NCBI GenBank assembly: GCA_050084985.1
Contig: JBITNC010000002.1
Span: 12,586,001 to 12,650,000, forward strand
Direction: 5' to 3'
Length of the DNA: 64,000 bases
Source: Nageia nagi
Lineage: Eukaryota > Pinophyta
Numbering within the stretch: the first letter of the stretch is position 1; each line of letters begins with the position of its first letter. The translations under genes were made by a program, and so were the position numbers. Below are positions 38,107 through 48,797 of the stretch, in pieces. The notes under the pieces were generated by a model. The model was not told the origin of the DNA. It saw only the letters and a list, made by a program, of their open reading frames with translations, and made no database searches.

Positions 38107-38790
38107 ATAAAAAGAATAGATACCATCATCATCATCCTCATCCTCAGACACATCCATGTCTCTCTCTCTATGTTGGGCTCATATTCATCCTATTATAGGT
38201 TAGTATCCTGACTATGTGTACCCTATCTCCCCCTTCTTGCCACCTTAGTGAATGCATGCAAATCATGATATAGCTATGCCAATATAGCTAAGCACCATGT
38301 ATATTGCTACTCATGTTGCACCATGTCCATGATAATAGGCACCATCCCCATGAAGAATGTCTCATTGCTCTTATCTAGTAGACAACAACATCTAGTAAGC
38401 AAGCAATAAGGAGTCTCAATCATAGGTCAGCTCATGCTGGAGGATCCTTTAGTACATATCTCATTAGAAAAAGTCCCCTCTTCCTATGGTTCACCTCATC
38501 TAAGCTTGTGAGCCACATAGCCCACTCCTCTACTTGTTCCATGCTAGGAATAAGGACCATGTTCACCAGCTTACCTCTGATAGGTAGCCTAGTGGTCTTG
38601 TAGATATCCTTGAGAGTCATTGTAATCTCCCAAGTAGGTAAGTGAAAGGTGTTGGAATTAGGATCCCACCTCTCCATCAAAGCTATCAACATATCCTAAT
38701 CATGATAAATGTAATCAACAAAGGCCAAATAGCTAAAGGAAATAACCTTGAGTGTGCTCCAGCTCTCATCTGATTGGGGACATTATTGAG
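37680..38790 (-). pseudogene. Plant mobile domain (PMD) gene, antisense to the carrying element (PMD2)
   Basis: Read on the minus strand, the domain starts near 38770 (LAFVDYIYHD), then MLIALMERWDPNSNTFHLP at 38692 and ITMTLKDIYKTTRLPIRG (about 38590-38632), the diagnostic N-terminal half of the PMD. It stays open to 38432. After a frame change it reads TWCLAILA and LYHDLHAFTKVARRG (about 38215-38290), the C-terminal half. An acidic run (38110-38150, EDEDDDD-like) and a Ser-rich tail end it. A (TA)27 run sits inside the tail region. Stops show it is inactive. Extra antisense ORFs, some with PMDs, are known for Tat-lineage elements. This one sits in an element without pol. Confidence 0.7.
38051..38104. 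repeat. (TA)27 microsatellite
   Basis: An uninterrupted TA dinucleotide run of 54 bases within the PMD2 tail region. Confidence 0.95.
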
Positions 38791-39769
38791 AAATTGTAAA
38801 ATAGGTACTCTTTTTAGAAGCTTGCATGTAATAACTATGATCTTGGTACAAAATACCCAAAAAGTAATATTATTTTTAGTTATTAATGCATTTTTAAGTT
38901 TTGCAAAGTAGTAAAAGAGGACCACCCATGATCCAAACTATAATAAAAGTGGACCACCTATGGTCCAAACTAGGGTAAAAGAGACTACTAGTGACCCTAT
39001 TCTCATATAAAAAATTGATAAATGTTCATGAACAAGGTCATATAGAAAAGAACAACCTAATCATGGAGGTAAAAAAATGAAAAATAATGCTAAAAGTTAA
39101 AAAAGAAAGCAAAGGTATACTAATGGGTAAAACCTTAGGAACATGATACCAAACTTATAGGAAAACTAAAAAGAAACATAAGAAAAATAAATAATGCACC
39201 AAAGAAAGATAGGTAAAGATAATTTACCTAATGACCAGTAGGAGAGTTCATCACTAAAGCAGCTTTGTGTCCCTCTCAACATGTAATCGATAAAGCCATG
39301 ATAAGGAGATGTGAAAAAGAAGTAAAGCCAAATCACAAGTTAATAGTAGCAGAATTAGGAATAAGCACCCACCTTATAGGTTCTTAAAACTCCCAAGAAC
39401 TCTCCACTTTGAAAATATAAGCAAGTGATAATGAAAGGAGGGTCAACCCTCTTTTATAAGATTTCAATAGCATATGTCCTTAGATAGTCTCAATTTATGT
39501 ATCTATGAATTACAAATAGGTAAATGGAACAATCATTCAAAATTAGTAGGAAATATGCCATTGTTCAAGTTTTTCAATTTTCAAAAATTCCTTAAGAAAA
39601 AGGACCACTTGCATCCTTCTTCTATCATGTATTAAGGACCATTAATGGTGTGCTTCTATCAAAATAGACCACCCATATTCCTTGCTTTATCTGATTGAAC
39701 ATCTTGATTTGCTAGACATGATAAAGAATTATTTATATGGCTATATCCTAGATTGTGTTTTATTATATT

Positions 39770-40110
39770 CCTCTTGGCATAGAGTTTTAGCTCTCATGAT
39801 CATATTATGCCTCTTAGTATAGAGTTTTAGCTCTCAACATGATATCATGCCTCTTGGTGTAGAGTTTTAGCTCTCATCATGATATCATGCCTCTTGGAGT
39901 AGAGTTTTAGTTCTCATTACAATATCATGCCTCTTGGCATATATTTTTAGCTCTCATGATCATATTATGTCTCTTAGCATAGAGTTTCAGCTCCCATCAT
40001 CATATTATGCCTCTTGAAGTAGAGTTTTATCTCTCATCATCATACCATGCCTCTTGGCATAGAGTTTCAACTCTCATATTACCATGCCTCTTAGTGCAAA
40101 GTTGAGCTCC
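39770..40110 (+). repeat. 40-bp tandem array (8 full units and a partial one)
   Basis: Units begin with cctctt at 39770, 39810, 39850, 39890, 39930, 39970, 40010 and 40050, exactly 40 bases apart, with a shortened ninth at 40087. The consensus starts cctcttggcatagagtttta, followed by gctctcatcatgatatcatg. Units differ from one another at a few positions. Tandem repeats in the 3' untranslated region are common in Tat/Ogre-type elements. Confidence 0.95.
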
Positions 40111-40366
40111 TATTCTACTATAGTATGTTATTTTCTTGTGTTGTCATGTGTGATCATGTGTTGTTAGTATCATGACAAGGGGCAAATTGAAAAACATCAT
40201 CGTAGGAGTTTTCTCAACCTATATCTAGCTTTTATAGGTTCTTTGTTGGAATTTAGATTGATTAGTGTTGGTATTATGCTTATCAATGCCTATTAATACT
40301 TCATTGCTATGATATCTTAATTTTTACTTTGAATGAAAAATATCAATGTGATATCAATTTCTCATC

Positions 40367-40376
40367 TAAAGTGGGG
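40367..40376 (+). other. Polypurine tract of nested Ty3 element
   Basis: aaagtgggg directly before the right LTR, in the position expected for plus-strand priming on the + strand. Confidence 0.65.
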
Positions 40377-40377
40377 C

Positions 40378-41157
40378 ATCTATTATTGCATAAAATTTAT
40401 TTATGCATTTAAATAATACATTTGCTTGCACTGATACATACCTAGAATATTTAATTTAATGATATCAATGTTTATCTTGAATATAATAATAATATCAATA
40501 ATTGTCTTGAATATCATTATGTATTGTGGACTAACCCTATTTATATAGGTACATGCTGACCTAAAGAGTAGGTCATATTATTATCTATATAAATAGGTAT
40601 CTAATAATAAGTCCACATCAAGGAGATACATGATTCCATATATGGTTTTGATGGTGGCAATCCTTTAGATGTCTTTTTATGCTACCATTCAAGGTTGTGG
40701 TTTGTGTACTTCCTTATGCAAGCTATTCTAACATTTATGATTTATCTAGATATCACATTGCTAATTGAAACATCTATGTGCAAATTATTGACTTGATACA
40801 AAAGCAAACAACACTTTGATGAAGATCATCGATGCTCCTTATCAATGCTAAATACACCATTGATGCTCCTCTTGTACAACATATAGAACATCTATGATCC
40901 TATTTTTGTATCATTTTAGGTTATAAATTTTCAAGTAGGATTTCTTGATCATCCACATATCAAACATATCATTGTTCTTTAGTGTTAGGTGTGCTTTGTA
41001 AGGTAAGTATACAAATCATAGTTCTTGATTGGTACTATTATCCTAATTCTAGAGTGGTTATCTTCATCTATTTATTTGTATGGTCTAAATTCCTATTTGT
41101 AGCTCAAAACAAGTATTTTGGGTTTATTTATTTGCATTCTCAAAATATTTGTAAATA
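40378..41157 (+). repeat. 3' LTR of nested Ty3 element
   Basis: Counterpart of 34321-35098. It is followed at once by gtcgac, the host-side copy of the target duplication. Confidence 0.85.
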
Positions 41158-42480
41158 GTCGACTTGAAATATGTGCTTGTCAAGCAATTCTATGATAAGG
41201 GGATTATCATCTTGTAAAGGTGCTTTTGCTAGATAATCAACTATAACTTGACTTTTGATGAATTTTTTATCAATGAATTATAGATCAAATTCAGTTAAAT
41301 ACATGATCCATTTTAATGTTCTTACATTTTGGTAAGTTTTGTTCAACGTATATTTAAGATGACAAGCTTTTATAATGACATAAGTAGTATGATTTAACAT
41401 GTAATGCCTATGTCTTTTTGTTGCAAAAATGATAGCTAAACATAGTTTTTCTATATATACATACTTAATTTCATAATGCACCACTGTTTGACTAAGGCAA
41501 TATATGGCTTGCATTTTGTTGTGTTCATTCTTTTGAGTAAGAATAATACCTAATGTGTTTTCTATTGTTGATGAATAGAGCAAAAATAGTTCATTTGCTC
41601 ATGGAGGACTTAATACCTATGGTGTTAATAAATATTATTTAATTTCATCTAGAGCTTTTTGTTGTTCTTTACCCTAATTAAAAATAGTTCCCTTTTTTTT
41701 TAATAATTTAGTAAAAGGTTTACATTTATTTGACAATTATGAAATAAAATGTTTGATTGCTTGTAATTTTTCTTACAAACTTTGTAATTATTTAATATTG
41801 GAAGGGGGAGGCATGTCTATTATTGCTTTAATTTTATTAAGATATATTTCAATTCCTCATTGAGATACAATGAATCCTAATAGTTTTCATGAAGTTGCTC
41901 TAAAAACACATTTCTTTGGGTTAAGATGAATATTAAATTTTAAAAATCTATCACATATTTTTATCAATATCTCAGGATGTTGTTCTCTTATTTTAGACTT
42001 AGCTAATAAGTCATCAACATAATCTTCTATGACATCATGCATATAATCATGAAAGATGTATGTTATTTCTCTTTGATATGTTGCTATAGAATTTTTTAAG
42101 ACCAAAGGGCATTATTTTATAACGAAAGGTTCTCCATGGTGTTATAAACATAGTTTATGTTGGTCTTTAGAAGTGAATTTTATTCAATTATAGCAAAAAA
42201 AATCCATCCATAAGTGAAAGCATTTTATGTCCTACCATGGCATCCACTAAGTTATCTATATTGGGAAGTGAGAAATCATCTTTACAACATGCTTTATTTA
42301 AATCCTTAAAATCAATATAGATATGAATTTTTCTATTTGGTTTCTTTACAAGAACCATATTTGAAATCCATTCTGAATAATCAATTGGTTGTATAAATTT
42401 GGCATCTAATAATTTTTGTAATTCTTCTTTTACCATTAAGGCTATTGTAGGATTTAATTTTCATAACTTTTGCTTAATAG
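41158..42480 (-). pseudogene. Ty3/gypsy RT and RNase H remnant (minus-strand Tat)
   Basis: RT fingers at 42188-42436 (LLDAKFIQPIDYSEWISNMV, then RKIHIYIDFKDLNKAC). Palm with the catalytic box at 41887-42105 (IFHDYMHDVIEDYVDDLLAK; YVDD intact). RNase H at 41278-41583 (IENTLGIILTQ, YCLSQTVVHYEIKYVYIEKL). The linker to the second RNase H reads DYLAKAPLQDD near 41215 and continues to the insertion site of the nested element. Stops and frame changes separate the pieces. Confidence 0.85.
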
Positions 42481-44200
42481 GTTTAGCATCATCTTTAAGA
42501 CCTAGATTGTGAATAACTAGATCAGTAGTTATGCCAAGCATATCTTCATATGTCTATGCAAATATGGCCTATTTTTCTTTCAAAATAGATATAAATAACT
42601 TTTTCTCTTCTTCTATTAAAAATTTTCCTAACTAAATAATTTTAAGCTTTGTAGAATCATCACTAATATTAACATCATTTGTTTCTTCAAGTACTATTTG
42701 TGATCCTTCTTCTAATTGATTGGGTATAGGGATCCATGTTTTATCACTTAAATCATATTCTTTTTCTTCTCCAATATTGCTTTCAATCAAAGTTGAATTT
42801 TATTTTACTTTGGATTGTAGAGATATAGGTTTTATATTTTCCATGTTGATTTGTTCAATTTGAACCATATTGGTTGATATATCATTATTAAATAAATAAT
42901 TAGGTATCAACTTATCAAACATACTATCATCATTTGATTTCAATGGATGATAGAGGTAAAGAAATTCTTCATATGTGAGATTTTTAGGTTGTAATTCTAT
43001 CATGTTTTTATTTGAATAATATTTCATTTTACTCTTATATCCTAATCCTATATTATCTATAGGTATTTGATGATATATATCTATTAAATGTCATGAGTCT
43101 TGCTCATATTGTCCTAATCCATGCCCTATCCAATGACATTTATCAAAATATCATTGGACAAAAGATTGCACATAGGGTGATAAATAGTCCAAAGAATTAT
43201 AAAATGGTTCTTTACTAATTTTTTGAATAGGTTATTCATTAGGTTTATCAATTCCTACATATATAAATAATGTTTGATTAGTTTATTCTCCTAATGAAAC
43301 AAGTTGTCCTACAACACTTGATTCTTGATAAGGTCATCCAATCTCTTGAGTAGTGGGAATATTAAATATTACATCATTAATATCATAATCTCCAATACCT
43401 ATATTAGACAACTTAGCCATTGTATGAGGAATTTCATTTAATCTATCTTGTGACAATTTCTCTTGAGATGAAGCTACCATATCACTAGTTTTATATGAAG
43501 AGGCATCATACAATATGTTTAATGTTTGTGTTTGATTTTGCCAAGATTCTTTTTCTTATGGATTTAATCTATTTGATTCAAAAAATAAATGACTTATTTT
43601 TGGACTATCCATTACTTGCTTTGATTTTTCTTGTTTTAAAATATTTTGTTTATTATTATCTTTTGAATATTTTGATAAAGATGTCATAAAGAAATGAGTG
43701 GAAGGTAGAGTGATCTCATCAAGAATTCCTGTAGTGTTACAATGTGAATATGGATTATCATCTCCAAGGACACAATGTACTATTACATTATATATGTATT
43801 TTAAATAATTATGATATGTTGAAGTAACACATTGCATATATTTAATCTAAGGTCTTCCTAAGAGGATATTGTATTGTGTAATATCCCCTTCGATGACCTG
43901 TAACACAGTTTAAACTATTTTTGATCCAACTATAATAGGGATAGTTATTGATCCAATTATTGGAAATAAGGCATCATTAAAAGCTTTTAATTGTAAAGTT
44001 GGTGCCTTAATATGTGAAAATGGAATATTTATATTTTGGAAAGTAGTTGTTGATATAATATTTACTGCAAATCCTTCATCAATTAAGACTCATTTAAACA
44101 TCTTTCTATCAATATTTGCTACAATGTGTAATGGTGGATCAATTCTAGATGATTTTTTTCAATATTTTATTTCATGATCATAAAACTTAATCATTGATTT
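42481..44200 (-). pseudogene. Ty3/gypsy protease and protease-RT linker remnant
   Basis: The protease active site reads VLIDEGFAVNII at about 44060-44095: the catalytic Asp is kept in an unusual D-E-G form where D-S/N-G is expected. The flap region and end of protease (ITQYNILLGRP, then YHNYLKYIYNVIVHCVLGDD) lie at 43800-43880. 42800-43027 and the stretches around it are the poorly conserved linker to RT. Several stops. Confidence 0.7.
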
Positions 44201-45519
44201 TTAAATTTGTTTGATGTTACCTACAAGAGTAGCAAAAATTTTAGGATCATTAGTATCTAATGCAATTTTTTGTAAAATATAATTCATTGCATCTTGATGA
44301 TATTTTGATTGTTGTAACAAATCAAATAAGGATAATTTAACTTGTGATATTTTTAATTGTTGTTGTAATGCTTCTTTGACTAAAATTTTAGGATGTTGAG
44401 GTATTGGTATTTGTGGGATTACATTTTGTTGATTCATTTTTGTTTTTGTTTATTTTGACTTTTTTGTGCTCTTGTGGCAACACTAATCATAGAAACATAC
44501 CCTATATAATTTGGATCATATTTATGTGGTACTTGATTTGTATTCCATGAAATATTATTTGAATGATGTGGAAAGATATTTTGATAAATACCTAATTTTT
44601 TATTAGGGTTTGGTAAAGGGGTATCCACCTATAATTTTCCCTCATCAATTAAATCTTAGATCACATGTTTCAATGAATGACATTAATTTGTATCATGACC
44701 CTTTTGTTGATGATAGTTACAAATTTATGTTCTCTATACCATTTAGTATTTTTATTTTGCATTTAATATGATCTAAATTTAGGTAATATTATTAAATTAT
44801 GATCTAATATTTTCTTTAAAATATCTTGAAGAGGTTTGGATAAAGGTGTAAAATTCCTAGGAGGTCTTTTATCTCTTTCAAATTTTTGGTTTTATTTTGG
44901 CTCTTCATCTTTTTTTAAGTTTGGCTTGAGTTCTTATTTTTTGATAGATACTTTATTAGCTAGCATCACCTTATCTATTTGTGTCTTATTTTTTATATAT
45001 CCTTCTTATTTTTTACCTTTTATTTTTCCATCTTGATTTTTAACTGATTACTACTACCTAAGAGATAGAACCTTCAAACATTTTATGTTGTTGTATAAGT
45101 AAAATGCTAGCTATAGATATTAAGCAAGTTTGACTAAATAATTTTACTAATTCTTCTTGAGGTAATGTATAAGGCATGCTTGTCAGAATTACTCATCATT
45201 GCAAAATGAAATCATTTATTGATTCATTAGAGAATTGTTGTCATCTTGTTAAATCAGTAATAGAAGTTTTATCTTTAATATTAATCCTAAAATGTTGTAT
45301 AAAAAGGTTTTTCAACTAAGAATAAATTTTTATACTATATTCTAGCAAATTATTGGACCAATCCATGGCTTGACCAACAAATGTCATGGAAAATATTCAT
45401 AGCACTAAAGCATCATCATTAGCAATTAAATAACTAGAATACTTAAATTTTATTAAATATTCTTTAGGATATTATTTTCCTTTAAAAGGTTGAATACAAA
45501 TTGTCTCATATGAAAGGTT
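44201..45519 (-). pseudogene. Gag core, zinc knuckle and linker of the minus-strand Tat element
   Basis: Core at about 45300-45519 (CIQPFKGK, KEYLIKFKYSSYLIAND, then FVGQAMDWSNNLLEYS). The zinc knuckle at about 44660-44715 reads CNYHQQKGHDTN, stop, CHSLKHVI, a C-H-H-C type. Open frames at 44434-44628 and 44201-44437 follow (Pro/Gln-rich, then LSLFDLLQQSKYHQDAMNY), the linker that also begins the preserved part of the 54-kb element. The copia element inserted at the 45519/45520 boundary inside the core. Confidence 0.8.
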
Positions 45520-46065
45520 TGTTAGAAAATGGAGACTACAACCGGTTAGAAAATAGAGAGCAGTTTCTTTCTGTTTAACACCAAATTTTAGTTGCCAAGA
45601 AGCCATGACACCTGGTTATCAGTTATAGAAGGGTTGGGGGTTACCTAACAACCTTCTTGATCCAACTTGGGTTTAAGTTGGGTTAGTTTGTACCTATAAA
45701 TAAGAGGCTTGAATTGAGGCATGTATTATTGTAGTTTTGACAGCAATTGTGAAGTAGATTGTGATTGTTGAGAGAGAGAGATTGTAGTGAGGTTTTGTTG
45801 TAACTCCAAAGTGAAGATTGTAGCAAGGTTATGCTGCTGGTTTGTTGCTTGGAGGAATTTGAAGAATGATATGCAAAAGGGTTGAAAGCTTCTCCGTGGA
45901 TGTAGCCTACATTGGGTGAACCACGTTATCTCTTGTGTCTCTCTTTGTGTGATTGATGTTCATGGTTATTTGATTTCAGTAGTATGCTTTGAATGTTGTT
46001 TCTTTTGCTAAGGAGTAAGAGAATTACTGATGTTCTTGCTTATATAAACTTATTAATTCCTAACA
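45520..46065 (+). repeat. 5' LTR of copia copy C
   Basis: Contains a TATA box (tataaata at 45695-45702), a GA-repeat (gagagagaga near 45770) and the conserved block gtggatgtagcctacattgg near 45897. Ends ctaaca at 46065, two bases before the primer site. Confidence 0.97.
45695..45702 (+). promoter_or_regulatory. TATA box of the copia 5' LTR
   Basis: tataaata inside the U3 part of the LTR, repeated at 50257-50264 in the 3' LTR. It is the likely core promoter of the element. Confidence 0.6.
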
Positions 46066-46067
46066 AG

Positions 46068-46079
46068 TGGTATCAGAGC
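46068..46079 (+). other. Primer-binding site (initiator Met tRNA)
   Basis: tggtatcagagc is complementary to the 3' end of plant initiator-Met tRNA, the usual primer for Ty1/copia elements. Confidence 0.9.
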
Positions 46080-46143
46080 TTGTTGTTGTGTTGGGATTTT
46101 GTTGGTGAATCTTGTGTGTAGATTAGAAACCAGGAAGAGCACT

Positions 46144-46746
46144 ATGGCAGAAGAAGGGAGACTGAAGGTGGAAAGATTTAATGGGAAAGGTTTTCAATTT
46201 TGGAAAATGCAAATGGAAGAATACCTCTACCAAAAGGATCTCTATCAACCTCTAGAAGATAAGAGTAAGAAACCCACTTCTATGAGTGATGAAGAATGGA
46301 ACTTGTTGGATAGAAAGGCTTTGGGAGCTGTAAGACTTTGTTTAAGTTCTAGTGTAGCTTTCAATATTTCCAATGAAAAAACTACTAAAGGTGTAATGGA
46401 TAAGCTTGCTAAAATGTATGAAAAACCATCTGCCTCAAACAAAGTATACTTAATGAAGAAATTGTTTAACATGAAGATGAATGAAGGTAGTTCAGTTCAA
46501 GACCATGTTAATGAATTTAACACAGTCACAAATCAATTAACTTCAGTAAAAATAGAATTTGAAGATGAAGTAAGAGCTTTGTTAATTCTATGTTCACTTC
46601 CAGATAGTTGGAATAGCTTTGTTATGGCTGTTAGTAATTCTTCTTCTAATGCAAAATTGGTCTTTGATGAAGTTGTTGGAACAATTCTTAGTGAGGACAT
46701 GAGGAGAAAGTCCACGGGAGAATGCCCAATGCTGCTCTCACAGTAG
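46144..46746 (+). pseudogene. copia gag (copy C), frameshifted at its end
   Basis: Capsid part of the polyprotein: MAEEGRLKVERFNGKGFQF, then YLYQKDLYQPLED and the UBN2-type region (EKPSASNKVYLMKKLFNMKM, ILCSLPDSWNSF). I start it at the ATG at 46144; the open frame reaches back to 46099, but that part lies in the leader and copy A starts at the matching ATG. The frame ends at a stop at 46744-46746 after ECPMLLSQ, while the true continuation (nucleocapsid) is in the next frame from about 46722. The phase change fits the loss of one base around 46715-46722. Otherwise intact. Confidence 0.85.
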
Positions 46747-48797
46747 AGGCAAGAGGAAGATCAAAGGAAAGAAGGAGAAGCAAGTCAAGAAGCAAATCGC
46801 AAGGAAGGTCAAAATCAAAAGGTAAAACTAAATTGGAATGTTGGCATTGTGGTAAAAAGGGTCACATTAAAAGGGATTGTTGGAATAGAAAAGGAAAAGA
46901 AAGTGAAAGTAGTAATTATAATAATGAAAGCACAAGTAACCAAGAGGCAAATATTGTTGGTGAATTAATTCAAGATGCTTTAATCATGTCTAATGAAAAG
47001 AATGATGATTATTGGGTTCTTGATTCGGGTGCTTCATATCATGCTACTCCACATAAGAACTATTTTTCAAATTACACACATGGTGACTTTGGTCAAGTAT
47101 TATTAGGTAATGAACACCCATGTAAGATTGTTGGTATTGGCAATATAACAATGAAATTACCTAATGGAACACAATGGACTCTTAATGAAGCTAGACACAT
47201 TTTGGATCTTAAAAGAAATCTTATATCAACAAGTAAATTGGATAAGGAGGGCTATGTGATGACATTCGGGGATGCTAGTTGGAAAGTAACTAAAGGTTCA
47301 ATGGTATTTGCAAAGGGAAATTTGGTGGGGTCTCTTTATTTGCTCACAAATGTCTTTGATTATTCATTGAATCTTGTTTCAATAGGCAATGATACATCAC
47401 TATGGCATAATAGACTTGGACATATGAGTGAGAAAGGTATGAGAATGTTACACTCTAATGGGTCACTCCCTAATCTTAAAGAAGTTGATTTAGGATTTTG
47501 TGAAGATTGTGTGTATGGAAAACAAAAAAGGGTTAATTTTCTTAAAGTTGGAAAAGAAAAGAAGAGTCACAAATTAGAGCTTGTTCATACAGATGTGTGG
47601 GGTTCTGCACAGGTTTGCTCACTTGGAGGCTCATCTTATTTTGTCACTTTTATTGATGATTGTACTAGAAAGACATGGGTATACTGTATTAAAAAGAAAT
47701 CTGATGTGTTTGAAACATTTAAGAGGTGGAAGGCATTGGTTGAGAATGAAACTAATTCTAAGTTGAAATGTCTTAAGTCTGATAATGGTGGGGAATTTTG
47801 CAATAATGAGTTTGATTCATTTTATTCACACAATGGCATTAGAAGGATTAAGGTGGTCCCTAGAACTCCACAGGAAAATGGGGTTGCAGAAAGAATGAAT
47901 AGGACTATCTTAGAAAGGGCTAGAAGTATGAGGATGCATGCTGGGTTTCCTTTGAATCTTTGGGCTAATGTTATTGACACTGTTGTTTACTTGATTAATA
48001 GGGGTCCATCTATGGCTTTAGATGGAGGCATTCCAGAGGAGATGTGGACAGGTAAAAAGGTGAATTACTCATTCTTGAGAGTCTTTGGTTGTGAGGCTTT
48101 TGCACATGTTGATAAAGAGGATAGAAAGAAACTTGATGCAAAATCACAAAAATGCTATTTTGTTGGATATGGTGTTAATGATTTGGGATATAGGTTATGG
48201 GATGTTGATAACCATAAAATCATTAGAAGTAGAGATGTTGTATTCAATGAGAAAAGCATGTATAAAGATAGATTGCAAAATGTTGAGGAACCCAAGTTTG
48301 TATCTCTAGAAGATGTTGATCAATATAAGGGTCCTGATAATAATAATGTTCAAGCACCTCCACCACAAACACCTCAAACTTTGTCACTTAGAAGGTCCTC
48401 AAGGACTAGAAATCCTCCTAAACGATACTCTCCTACTCTTTATCATATTCTTTATACTGATGGTGGTGAACCTGAATGTTTTGATGAAGCTATGCAGGGT
48501 GATACACAGATTAAGTGGGAGCATGCTATGAAGGAGGAGATGGACTCCTTACTTAAGAATCAAACTTGGAGTTTGGTTGAGCTTCCAGAGGGTAAGAAGG
48601 CACTTACTAACAAATGGGTGTACAGGATAAAAGAAGAGGTAGATGGGCGACAAAGGTACAAGGCAAGACATGTGGTAAAAGGTTTTGAACAGAAAAAAGG
48701 TATAGATTATAATGAGATCTTTTCTCTAGTTGTTAAAATGACCTCGATTAGAGCAATATTGAGTCTTGTTGCTACTGAAAACTTGTTTCTTGAATAA
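46722..48797 (+). CDS. copia nucleocapsid-protease-integrase-RT segment (copy C)
   Basis: A 691-codon open frame with, in order: a basic RS/K-rich region, a CCHC zinc knuckle (C40, C43, H48, C53), the aspartic protease site DSGAS (D101), the integrase HHCC zinc region (LWHNRLGHMSEKG ... FCEDCVYG), the DDE core (HTDVWG, SDNGGEF and QENGVAERMN, all three acids kept), the GKP-type region (YSFLRVFGCEAFAHV), a variable linker, and the RT entry (WEHAMKEEMDSLLKN, then GIDYNEIF). It ends at a TAA after NLFLE, in the middle of RT; the next codons continue in the same frame (LDVKTAFLHG). The stop replaces what is normally a Gln (CAA to TAA). Confidence 0.9.
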   Translation: MPNAALTVEARGRSKERRRSKSRSKSQGRSKSKGKTKLECWHCGKKGHIKRDCWNRKGKESESSNYNNESTSNQEANIVGELIQDALIMSNEKNDDYWVLDSGASYHATPHKNYFSNYTHGDFGQVLLGNEHPCKIVGIGNITMKLPNGTQWTLNEARHILDLKRNLISTSKLDKEGYVMTFGDASWKVTKGSMVFAKGNLVGSLYLLTNVFDYSLNLVSIGNDTSLWHNRLGHMSEKGMRMLHSNGSLPNLKEVDLGFCEDCVYGKQKRVNFLKVGKEKKSHKLELVHTDVWGSAQVCSLGGSSYFVTFIDDCTRKTWVYCIKKKSDVFETFKRWKALVENETNSKLKCLKSDNGGEFCNNEFDSFYSHNGIRRIKVVPRTPQENGVAERMNRTILERARSMRMHAGFPLNLWANVIDTVVYLINRGPSMALDGGIPEEMWTGKKVNYSFLRVFGCEAFAHVDKEDRKKLDAKSQKCYFVGYGVNDLGYRLWDVDNHKIIRSRDVVFNEKSMYKDRLQNVEEPKFVSLEDVDQYKGPDNNNVQAPPPQTPQTLSLRRSSRTRNPPKRYSPTLYHILYTDGGEPECFDEAMQGDTQIKWEHAMKEEMDSLLKNQTWSLVELPEGKKALTNKWVYRIKEEVDGRQRYKARHVVKGFEQKKGIDYNEIFSLVVKMTSIRAILSLVATENLFLE

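Larger units (their letters stand above)
34321..41157 (+). mobile_element. Nested pol-less Ty3 element with antisense PMD gene
   Basis: A 6.8-kb element in the opposite orientation to its host. LTRs of about 780 bp lie at 34321-35098 and 40378-41157. The target site is duplicated (gtcaac at 34315-34320, gtcgac at 41158-41163, one base changed). Removing the element makes the host frame continuous across the site. Inside it has a gag (35.6-37.15 kb) but no protease, RT, RNase H or integrase, so it must have moved with proteins from another element. It also holds degenerate 40-bp repeats on both sides of an antisense PMD gene, and a polypurine tract (aaagtgggg) before the right LTR. The LTRs differ at roughly 10-15% of positions by eye, so the insertion is old. 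Confidence 0.8.

Noticed and set aside
39770-40110. Regularly spaced repeats resembling a CRISPR array
   Set aside because: The whole 40-bp unit repeats, with no variable spacers, and it lies in the 3' part of a plant LTR element.
43495-45036. Plus-strand hydrophobic open frames as membrane proteins
   Set aside because: They are antisense to gag and protease of the minus-strand Tat element. The Phe/Leu richness is the complement of Lys/Glu/Gln-rich coding sequence.
46144-46746. Programmed frameshift between gag and pol of the copia element
   Set aside because: Copia elements of this type normally use one frame, no slippery heptamer or pseudoknot is evident near 46720, and a one-base loss explains the phase change.
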